A stretch of 64,000 bases of DNA from contig JAITYX010000022.1 in the NCBI GenBank assembly GCA_021018815.1, positions 1,240,001 through 1,304,000 of the forward strand, written 5' to 3'. The stretch is from Talinum fruticosum. Taxonomy: Eukaryota; Streptophyta; Magnoliopsida; Caryophyllales; Talinaceae. Shown here piece after piece: positions 39,402 through 51,400 of this stretch. The stretch's first letter is position 1. Each line of letters starts with the position of its first letter. The notes beneath the pieces were generated by a model, which ran no database searches, was not told where the DNA came from, and was given only the letters and a program-made list of their open reading frames with translations. Both the position numbers and the translations under genes were made by a program.

Positions 39402-42400
39402 TTTTGGGTGCCTTTTGGTTTGTGGTGCCTTATTTCATTAGATTGGCCCCTTGGTGGGGCAGTAATTGTTTGTAATGCTGATCACAACTATATCTTCAAT
39501 TCTCCAACTTCCATTTAACTAGTTTGACACCCTTTCCTGTAGAGATGTGTCTTACAATCAATTATCAGGGAGCTTCCCCTCATGGACTGATGGTCAGAAT
39601 TTGCAACTGTACGTTTTCTCTGTCAAATTATTCCTTTTTTTTTGGAAGTTGCATTTTCTCCAATATTTCATTGCTGAATTTGCTATGCTAACATCAACCC
39701 CTGTTTTCTGATAAAATTACCTGTGAATGCAGTAACGTGGTCGCAAATAATTTCTCTGTAACGAGTTCACACAGCAGGTGATGTCTTATTTTCTCCACAT
39801 CAATACTATATAATACAGGTGATTAGTATTTCGTAGATATTGTAGAGATTTCAATATACTAAGGCTACTTTGACAAACTTGCTAGTTGCTAAGGCATTGT
39901 CCCTTTCTCACAAATGAAATGGAGGGGATTCTTTGAAGTGGGAACATTTTCTGTGATGAAAGTATTCAACCAACAGTAATAATAGCTCATGCTAGCAAAC
40001 CCTTGAGGATATTGCTCCCATGATTTTGAATTTTTACACAATCTATAGCTGTCTGACCATTTGTGCTCTGCATTGTTTATGCCTGCCTTCTGGATAGTTA
40101 TAGCAGGCGATCCTGTTCCCTATCTAACTGACCTTTAACAATTACGTGTATCCTCCTATAGATGTTTCTGCACACATGCATGGGCACTCATATAGAGTAA
40201 GGATCATGTTCAAAAAAATTTTTGCGCAAATTTCAGCCCTTTTCTTTCTGCAGTTCTTATTCATCTCTTGTATTCAACTTTCATAAACGAAAATTCATTT
40301 ATCCACAATAAAAATTCATTATTTTTTACATCATAATTTTTTAAGACAGCCGTATGCTAATCAGGCACAGCCATGAGGCAGCCCCTCCCCATCCCACCCC
40401 CAACATAGCGCCACCGCACTCAACCACACTGTGGGGAAAGAAAAACAATTTCAAGAGAAACAGCTTATAGAATCTAAAACAAGCATTTTGGTTGCAGAGG
40501 TTTGCCGTCAGGATTGAATTGTGTGCAGAACGGATTCCCCTGCAATAGTGGCTTAGGACTCTGTAAGTTCATCCAAGAACTCTCTTGATATTTGATTTAT
40601 GCATTGCTATTGGCTGATTTGCCTCAAGACAAGACATTTTTCTTGTGGGCAATGTAAAGAATCAGGTCCAAATTATTGCCTCAGCCAGGATTCATGCCCC
40701 TTAAGTGTCAATCACATCAATATCTCTTTCATTGATAAACAGTGTGCCTGCTATAATTGGTTTGGAACATGTCATGTGTGTAGTTGGAAACTTGGAATCA
40801 GCTCTTATATGATGCAAGAGACAATTGCTGTTGCCTGTGGAAACATCTGTTTCATAGAATGATATGGAAAAAGGATGAAAAGAAGGAAAATTCAATAATA
40901 AGATTGAAAGAAATAAGTTAAAACTTGAGCTGAGGACTCCAGCAATTAAAAAAAGAAAAATTCAAGAGCAGGAGTTTCCTGTAACATCAATTGAATCTTG
41001 CAGTAGCTATTTCAAGCACAAACAGAAACCTAAACTTTTACAAATTTGAATTGTTGAACTTCATATTTCAATTCAATTCTTTTTCTTTGCTGTAGTGAGA
41101 GTTGGGGTTAAGCTTGTGGATATTAGCCAAATGGCCCAAATCATGGGGCGGTAGGAGAGGGAGTGAGGAAAAGGGTTTGATTTGTGATGAAAGAGGTGAT
41201 GATTTGAAAAGAAAATGAAGTTTTATATCTAACAGAATGAAAAAGGGTTATTGGATTAAAATAAACCCTACTTTGAGGGTATTGGACGTTTATATACCGT
41301 ACTGAAAAGTTGGATACGTGTGCACTTTACTTAGAGGGTGTTTAATATTTCTAAACCACCACCGAGTTTACTGGTGGCAAAATCATTTTGGTGATGACGT
41401 GTCAGGCACAAATAAAAGATAAATTATTATTCTACCCTTCTCATTTATTCAATGGAGCTTACTCTCTTTTCCTCTTCCATCAAAAATTAAAACTCTCTCT
41501 CCTCCAAATTCAACCCCTCTCTCCCTTCACGCAGGGCCTCACGAAACCCTAGCCCATGAATAAGAGTAAGAGCGTGTTTGACCTAATTTTTAAAAAATTG
41601 TTTTTGTTTTTAAAAAGTGTTTTTTTGAAAATTGTTTTTGAAGAAAAATTTGAAGTGTTTGGCCTAAATTTTATATAAGTGTTTTTCAAATAATTAATTT
41701 ATTTGGCCAAGATTTCTATAAAGATAGAAATAAGATAGAGATAAAACAAAATAAGAGAGAGAGGAAAGAGATAAAGATAAAGGAGAGAGAAAATTAAAAT
41801 AACGTAAAAAGACAGGAGACAGAGAGAGAAAATGGGATTCTAGGTGGTTATTACGGAGTTTTTCAGAAATTAGAACTGTTTTTGTTTTTGGGGAGTTTTT
41901 TTTTCCAAAATTGTTTTTGAAAAATAGTTTTAATTTTTAAAAAATTAGTGTTTGGCCTAACTTCTGTTTTTTTAATTCAAAAACAGTTTTAAAATCTAGG
42001 CCAAACACCCATTAAATTACCACAAAGCTAAACAATAGAGAAATTAGGAATCCAAGATTCAACTAAAATAAAAAAAATTAAAATCTAAAACAATCTGCAA
42101 TACAAAACAAAGTGCAAGAATTAGAAATTTATATCAGCAAAATCGAATGTCCTCGATACCATAATCCAAAAATTCAAATCCAAATCTGCATAAACAAATC
42201 TCGAACCCAAAAACTCGAATTGTGAACAAATCGGCTCGAATATTCGAACTGAACAATTTCAGCAAATTCGCAAGCCCAGAAATAAGATGAATTCAATTCT
42301 GGAAAAACAAATTTATTCTCATATTGTTCTTGAGAAGAAATCAAATTACACTAGAATTGAGAAACTAGAAACCGAAAATCGCAACCTAAAACTGAAAATT

Positions 42401-45400
42401 TGAAAACTAAAAAATAAACTGAAATTTGAGTATTAAAGACTGAAATTTTAAGGAAGACTTCGAATTACCCCCTCCCTTGTCGTGCTTCCATCCTTTTAAT
42501 GTCTCTCCCTCCTCGTGCTCACCGTCTTGTTGGCATGACTTTAGGCTGTGGATATGGTTTGAGATGGATGTGGGTTTCGGCCTGTGAGAGTGGGGGAGCT
42601 TGAGGATTGAAGAGAGAGGGGAGATTTCTCACAGTTTTGGGGTCTTCAGGATGTCTGGCTTGTCACTGCCGTCTCGAAGAGGGAGGAACAAGAGTTGGAT
42701 GAGATAGGGTTTACTCGTGAAGAGGAAGGCAGAGGAGAGAGAGTGAGAGCTGGCAGCGTGAGGAGAAAGAGAAAACTTGAGGATGGGCTAGGGTTTCTGT
42801 AGACCTTCGTGAAGGGAGGGAGAGAGTTTAATTTGGAGGAGAGAGAGAGATTATTAGGAGGAAATGGATTTTTAATTTTTGATGGAAGGAAAACGAGAAG
42901 AGTAGACCAATAATTTAAGTTTCCTCCGCTTGACATATCATTACCAAAACGATTCCGCCACCGATAAATTGGGTGGTGGTTTAGAAACATTAAGTACCCT
43001 CTAAGCATAGTGCGTGGGTATCCAACTTTTCAGTACAGTATATAAACGTCCAATACCCCCATAGTCGGGTTTATTTTAATCCAATAACTCAATGAAAAAT
43101 AGAAGTTAAAACACTACGAGGATGAGATGATTTAAGTGGAGTAGTTGGGGGAGCTTAATACTTGGAGGTGCATGGTTCCATACCCTAAAAAGGCTGGGAA
43201 AACATATGAAGTAAAATAATGGCAATAAACCTGGAACAGCTGACCAAATTCCCCCTTGTCATACTTACGGTATGTGCGTTATCATTTTTTAACCCTATGA
43301 ATTTGGTCATCCTGGCTGATTCTGGTGAGTCCTTGCTTAAAGGTGAAAACTTTGTTTGAATGGTTTCGCTGAATAACATTAACAATGATGATTGGTTACA
43401 AATCCACGAACTCCACAAAATTATTTTCTCCAATATTAATGAGGCAATGATACAATAGCCACCTCTTCTGTCATTTGTGAATTCCAGGGCTCTGTAGGAA
43501 CACGATTTCTTGAGTGAAAGGTGGATACTGGATACATCGAGCTTTTTATCATCAGTAACAAGTTCTATGTGCAGAGTATATAAAGGGAAAGGAAAAGAAG
43601 TTACAAGTGGGGGTACAATTGACCTTGCAGGTTTCAGTGTATGTAATGCTCATAGGTATATATTTGTAGTTTGAGACACAAAAGGTAAGCTGACCCATCT
43701 AACGATCCATCATACAGAAATATCATAGTAGGCGGAAGAGATAGTGAGGGAGAAATGGAGACCCCCCCACCCTTGACGCAAAGAAAAAGGGGGCAGTAGT
43801 GGGATATGAACACCTCACCTTGAGAAATGGCGAGTAAAAACCATTGGTTTTTTCTTTCTTATTTTTTTCTTTTTTTTTGGGGGGAAGGGGAGGCGTTGTG
43901 TTGGTCCTGCAGAATTGGCGTTCGAAGAGATCCAAATGTAAACAGCCAACTCTGATATACGGGAAGGCTACTTTCTGGGAAATTGTAGTTTGAGAAAGTA
44001 GCAAAAGGCAGTTGAGTATTCAAAGATCAAACCTACAACTATAAGCCCTTGTTTGGACAATATTATTCATTGATCCCACAACATTAGAATCCAGGCTTCA
44101 TCAATGGAGGATTGATAGAAGAATACATTTCTTTCTCCTAATTATTTAGTACATATATCATGTATGAAGCGGATTGGAAATGTTTTCATTGATAGAACAT
44201 TTCATATCTATCTTTGGGATATGATGGTTTTCTTAAATTGGCTTACAGGTCAAGGCTGCAGTGGTTTCCAAAGCATTAGTCTGATTGTAATGAAGCCCTA
44301 TTAAACTCATTTATCATGCTGAATTTCGGGCTAAATTTTGAAGGATATGTTGTCCTTCAGTTGTCTACTTTTACCGCTAGTGGAAGTCTAATAATTGCCT
44401 TTTCATGATCTGAAAAGCTCTTTCAACTTCATTCTGATAAATGAAATGCAACAAGTTTGGTTGACGTGATAGCTGAAGCTACTAAGATGATAAATATTCA
44501 TATTCATTATGAATGTCTAATCAGAATTACTTTTCTCGTTGCATTAACCCATCATTTCAACTGTTGTACAGACTCCTCCTTCGCAATTAACTGCGGTGGT
44601 CCTCCGATCCGATCTTCAAATCAAGTTTATGAAAGTGATAGTGAAGCCCTTGGTCATGCTTCTTATTTTGTGACTAATTCAGACAAATGGGGTGTCAGTA
44701 ATGTGGGATTGTTCACCTCAGATAGCAATGTGTCAACTGTGATCAGCTCTCCACGTACGTTCACAGGCCTAGACTCCCAGCTTTTCCAAACAGCGAGGCT
44801 TTCAGCTAGGTCTCTGCGGTATTATGGACTGGGGCTTCAGAATGGCAATTATAGCGTGCTTCTCCAATTTGCAGAGATACAAATTGAAAATGGTAGGACT
44901 TGGAGAAGTCTTGCGAGACGCATTTTTGATATCTTTATCCAGGTAATTCTTGGATCATAAATTATTCAGCAAACTCCATCTTATTGTTATCAGCTTAAAT
45001 GGGTATGTATGACGCGTATACGTTAATTTCCTCAGGCTAGACCTAGAAAATGCAATTAATTTAGTGATGAGAACAGGGTTGATGAAAAATTGAACTTGAC
45101 TGATTTTAGACTCTCATAGTAGAAGGAGCTGTTGTCAGTCTGTCAACTATTTTTTAAGCTTATCAAGAAAAAACAACGAATAGTCAACACCACCACCGCC
45201 TCCCAGTGTAGGGTAGCCTTACCCCTACTAGTATTTCTACAAGAAGAAAACACAACGAATAGTGATCCAGCAAATATAGGTTGGTCTGGTGAAGTCTACT
45301 TGAGTTCTAGCCAACGTCCCTCATTTTTGGTCTGGGTTGGGCCTACTTTCAAGTCATTTAGGTGAGTATGAAGTATATGTAAGGTTGGGCAGAAAGCGGA

Positions 45401-48400
45401 GTCCTTCCACGTACATCATATGGAAACTTTTTACTGATGTAGTCATCAGTATTTTTCTTGGTTAAGTCTACTTTTTACTGATGTAAGGTTGGGAGGAAAG
45501 GGCAAATGTAGGTTGTTCTGGTTAAATCTACTTGAGTTCTACTAATGATGTAGTCGTCATTAGTCGTCATCAGTATTTTGTCCAATAAAATTATTTTTCA
45601 GTGTTGGACTGAGCTGATACATTGGTGTTTTTACTGCTGTAGAAGGCCTAGTTCTATTTTTTGTATCCATATGGAAACTTTTTTCTTTGTTTTGATAGCA
45701 ACCGAAAAATAATTTAATGAGATACCAAGGGGTGACACCCATATACGAAAGGGGGCAAAACAAAAATCATTCGTGCCCTCAAACTCTGGTACATAATATT
45801 ATCTAAGAAATCCAAAACGGACAATTTTCAAACATAATTGAGCACTTGTCTCCAGCTACACAAAATTCACAAGAATATAGCTTGAGATCCTGAAAGGTTG
45901 TAGCTTTGCCCCCAAAAATTTGTAGATTCCTTTCCTTCCATGTACACTACCAAATGGCTTATGGAATCAACTTTCTATTCCTAGGACCCAATTCCTCTTT
46001 GTTGGAAAGTATAGTTAAGGTGGTGCTAAAACACAATTACACAACTAAATATATTTTACCAACGATACAGTTAGAGTCACTTTGCTTGACACAAATCGAT
46101 CAACTTAATTTAGTGCCTACAAAACACCAAACAAACGAGTTAGTAACACTTCGAGATATAATAATATTGAAATGCAAAATCAAAACGTGTCATGGCTTAG
46201 TCATTGTCCTAAGAATGATTTCACTGAAAGCTACGGTGCAAACTTCATCCAGGCGGCCACTCCCCAGTGTTAACACGGTGCACTCCTAATTAATTAATTT
46301 GGAGTACTTGAATCAAGGTTAGAGGTTAAGATTTATGTGTTTTAGGAAAATTTATTGGATGAGATTGAACTGATTTTTAGACATGCTATGTGTGGGTTAG
46401 AGGAAACAAGAGGCTGAATTTTTCTGCACTTTTACGCGAGTTAGAAGCTGAATTTTTGCTGCTCAAAAACCCATCACACAACCCTTCTTTTATAAACAAA
46501 ACAAGAGGAAGACAAGTGAATAAAGCCAAGGAAAATCATTGCTATTTGCTCCTTGGAGACCAAGGTAAACAAGGGATGCAAGTAAGACCATGGCGAAGTA
46601 AAGAAGCATCATGATGTTGCCCACTTGGGTAATAAAATAAGCAAACCAAAAAAGACAAATTTTGATTTTGTTTCTAACACTCTTCATTCTTTTTCTCCAT
46701 GGCACCAATATATTTGCAAAATTCAAAGGTTGAACCAAACTAACCTCTATCAAGGAAAGAGACCAAAAACAAAGAGAACCAATGGCAAGAAATAAGGAGG
46801 TGAATGACTGATTTTTCCCTCCCAGTGCGCATTGAATGCCTACTTACAATAGCAAATCCTTCTAGTTTGGATCCAATTTTTGTGAGATCTAGGATGTATT
46901 AATTTTGCATCTTGCTCCTAGAAGCTAAAAGACAGATTCCAATAGAATCCCAAAAGTGCACGAAAGAATCAGATAATATTTTTGAATAATTACAATCTTT
47001 TGAAACACATTATGTTATAGAAGCATGCATACTAATATCAAGTAGCATTAGAAAAATAATACCATATGAGCAAAGCAAGTAGCATGCCATTGTGATTAAA
47101 GTATAGCCTAGTATAGAGTCTAACAACATCATAGACCACTGATTGACCAAAATTCAAAGTGTCTAATGCCAACTAATTAATATCTACTACGCTAATCCTA
47201 GACCTTAGACTTTGTAATGGCCCTAGCAACTGGCAAGAAAGTCATAACAACTTGACTCATCAACAAAATTGCCGCAAAATCTCCTCAAAGAAAACAACTT
47301 TTTGGATTCATGGGGCTAAACATTCTTATCATTATGCTCATAAAACTACATTCACATTGGCAAGTATCTGGAAATTTGGGAGTTAGGACCTTATTATTTT
47401 TCCTTGCAATGCCAGATTCTTAATTGAACAATACATGAAAGTGAATAAAAGAAAGCACATGATGATTGCTCTTGTTTCCCATCAATGTGTTTAGGTTCTC
47501 TCCCATATCTACATTCATTCAATCATGCTCCACCTTTGTGGGTATCATATTGTTTTGTTGTTCACTATACCTATCATATCTAGTCATAAAGATTAGTCCC
47601 TGAGATTATTTTGTCATTTTTCATATCCATATCCGAATCCATATCCATAGCCCCAAAGCCCCTCCGCCAGGCAAGGTGGGGGTGTCTGATGTAGTGATCT
47701 TACCCCTAAATCGCAAGATTACAGAGGGACTAGTTTCATTAGATCCTAGATTTTCATTTTTCTTATTCATTCTCTAATTAACGTTGCTTCCACTGCTTTC
47801 TGTTGCTGCTTTTCATCTCCCCTTGATGCTTTTTACAAGGGTAATCGGGTGGAAAAAGATTTCAACATACGGAATCTGGCAGGCGGACAGTCCTATACAC
47901 ATGTTCAGAGGACTTATACTGCTCATGTGAAGGCAAACTTCCTCGAAATACATCTTTTCTGGACGGGAAAAGGGACTAACCAAGGAACATATGGACCTTT
48001 GATATCAGCTATCAGTGTTACCCCACGTAATGTTATCTGCACTTTGTTGGATTATGCTTTTCTGGTAGGTTGCTTTCAGTTTTATTTATGAAATAGACAA
48101 ATATCTAGTTGTCTTGCAGTGTTTCAACCCAGGCCTATAAGTTTAACAACAAGCTCAAAAAGGACTACTCTGATCGTGGGAGTCATTGTTCCAGTTGTAG
48201 TTGTTGCTCTTCTCCTATGGACTGCATGTTGGTTTATTAAAAGAAAAAGAAGAGCTAATGCAGCAGAAGACGGTACGCCTCATACATTATGACAAATCTG
48301 TACAATTCAGGTGTCATATATATTTTTTTAATTGTTCTTTTGTACTTGCTTAACTGGTTCCTAGAAACGTAGGGCAGAGCCTGGTTTGTCATTTTGTTTG

Positions 48401-51400
48401 TTAGCCACTCACATTTTTCATAGGTAAATGTGACTTCCAAAGCTCCAACTATGAAGTCCCACAGCGGGGACACCTGATGCCATTGAGCCACAAGGGTCTT
48501 CAATGAGTTGTCCCTGGGTTAAAAATGCAGATATTCAGTAAATGCTGAAGTTCCAAATTAACGAGTGTACATTTCTTTCATGTCTAGGAGTCCCAAAAAT
48601 AATTTGTCTTTTGATTTTGGAAGTCACATTTCCCTATGAATTTGCATTTTCAGAGCTTCTGGAGATCATTGCCAAGCCAGTCACTTTCAGCTATGCTGAA
48701 CTGAGGTCTGCTACCGGAGATTTCAACTGTTCAAATAAGCTTGGTGAAGGAGGTTTTGGAGCTGTCTATAAGGTGATTCATTGTGCTGAAATATAGTTTC
48801 AATGACAATTAATCATCACATGTTTCATGTTATTTCATTTTTAAAGCATCCAAGTCTTGCAAACCACTGTTCAATCTTTTTGAAATTAAATGTTAGGATC
48901 ATCCTTATGATTTGCATGTGTTAAGTATGTTACTTGTCCAGGGAATTAGCCTTGGTTGCCTTAGATTTTCTTATTTCCTCAATCATGTTGGTGAAGTGGA
49001 AGGGAAAATGATTGGATTTTGCTTGGTTATCTGTGATCTCATGATGGTCTATTTCTTGCGTCCTATGTTATATGGGCTCAGCTACTATTTCCTATCTGCC
49101 ATCCAAGGTGGGTACATATTTAGTTCACATACTTTGCCTTCAAAATGTGTTCAGCTTACATTTATGTATCTCCTGTCTGATTCATAGGCACTAGGAAGCT
49201 CATTGTCTCTCTAATCTCGTTTAGGTATGGCAATCCAACCGAAACTGTGTACTGGACATGATCCATCCCTGATGGGGTAGGTTTGAGTTGTTCTTAAATG
49301 GTGTTGGGTTGGATTTGGGAATATATTTAAAAACCCTCTTGAATTTGGAATCAGTTAGGCCTTAGACCAACCCGAAGTCCCTTTGCTTCGTCCCATCCAT
49401 TCATACTAGATTTACTTCAAGATTTTACAACTTTAATTTTTGTTTTCTATTAGAATATTTCATTTATAGGATTGAGATTGTTTTGGCTGATTCATTGGAG
49501 AGAATTTTGGTGTACAACATTTCCATGATGTGGTTTCTAAATTTCAAAATATCGTAATTGATATAATAGTAAATTTATGGTGGTTTTGGTATGTATAGCA
49601 GTACATGTGTTTTATTTCTTTTTGGTATGTGGTGGTCAAAACTTAAGAGAATTACAAATTGCTTAAATGGGGTGGGTCTTATATGGCCTATTGAAATAAC
49701 CAACTTGATAATGGGATGGAATTGGGAAGAAAGAAGGGGGGAACAAGTATGGTCTGGGAGTCATCATCAGTAAATGGGTGGGATTAGAGTTAAAAGAGAC
49801 CTGCCCAAGCTCACCTTATTGCCATCCCTAATCTCATTCAAAGGCTAAGATGATTCAAAAGCTAAATTATGCTAAGTTCGTCTGATAACTAGCTATCCAT
49901 GCTTCTATTTAGTGATATGAGAGGTGTTCATATTTCCATGTATATGGCTTTGACTGCATACAACCAAACACATTTGCATGCCCAAGTTACCGGGTGTCTC
50001 AAGACAAAGCCTGGCCAGAGACACGATATGGACTAAGATGCTCATCTTGCATATGCTGACAGCCTGCTTGATTCTCTAAATAACACATTGATATGAAGTG
50101 GAGATTAGAAGCTATCAATGAAGCTGAAAGGAGCAAATTGGTGAACTAAGATTCAGACCCAACTAAATAACACATTGAAATGAAGTGGAGACAGGTCACA
50201 GATGAAAGTTACAGAAGATAAGGAAGTAGGAAAAAGAAAATGGGAAGATGCAAGCTTAAAATGAAGTTTGAGAAAGACTTATGTGGATATTAGAGAAACA
50301 GAGAAACCTGCATGGAACCACCACGAGAAAATTGCACAAAAACCTATGCAACAAGCAATACAGGAAATGAGAGCAGCTGTTCTGCCTAGTTAATTGCCAA
50401 ATATTTTGATAATATTCATTCTTCAGATAATAGAAATCCATATTGAGGGATGCTTCTTTTCTCCTCCTATTCTTCAGCAACTTATCTGCCCCCTTAATGC
50501 CTATAATTGCAGGGAACGTTGAGTGATGGAAGACTAGTTGCAGTGAAACAACTGTCCTTTGCTTCTCACCATGGGAAGAACCAATTTATAACAGAAATTG
50601 CTACTATATCTGCTGTGCAGCATCGAAACCTTGTGAAGTTACATGGATGTTGCCTTGATGGGGAAAATCATTTGCTTGTTTATGAATACTTAGAGAATAA
50701 GAGCCTTGATCAAGCTTTATTTGGTATTCCTTTATTTCTCATTATTAGCCCAAGTTCAGAAAGCGCCACTTAATATCCTTTTTCTCTCCCTTGTTGACTT
50801 TGAACATGTATATTTGTGAATCAGGAGAAAGTAATCTGAAACTTAACTGGGCTCAACGTTTTGAGATATGTCTGGGAGTTGCAAGGGGTCTTGCTTATCT
50901 TCATCAAGAATCCCAAATTCGAATTGTACACCGGGATGTCAAAGCCAGTAATATTCTGTTGGGTTCTAATCTGAACCCGAAAATTTCAGATTTTGGGTTA
51001 GCCAAACTTTATGATGACAAAAAGACTCACATAAGCACCCGCGTTGCTGGGACCATGTAAGTTCTGCATACAGATAGATAATCTACTTCTCATTCCTCCA
51101 TTCCAATATGTATTGACATGATTAACTATATTTTAGTTTTAAACAATGTAATCTTTACTCTTGCATCCTCTTAATGCTCAGAGTCGGATATGCTATGTTT
51201 TGCTTTCATTTTCTTTGTTGCAGTGGATACCTTGCTCCGGAATATGCCTTGCGTGGCCACCTGACAGAGAAGGTTGATGTGTTTGGTTTTGGAGTTGTTG
51301 CTCTGGAAATTGTGAGTGGAAGGTCCAATTCTGATGAGAGCTTGGAGAAAGAAAAAGTTTATCTTCTTGAATGGGTATGTTACTTTACCTGTTGTCACAA

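Larger units (their letters stand above)
40563..44571 (+). other. Gene B intron 16 (4.0 kb)
   Basis: Five-fold longer than the same intron in gene A (about 0.7 kb), largely because of the 1.85-kb Mutator-like insertion at 41245-43090. It also has a C-run/G-run segment at 43765-43890. No host gene lies inside. Confidence 0.8.

Noticed and set aside
42646..43008. 120-codon - strand open frame within the Mutator-like element
   Set aside because: It lies largely in the right terminal inverted repeat and CT/GA-rich DNA. No domain was seen, and the matching left arm does not keep the frame.
45906..46289. 127-codon open frame at 45906-46289
   Set aside because: It lies inside intron 17 of gene B and has no recognisable domain. 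It looks like a chance frame.
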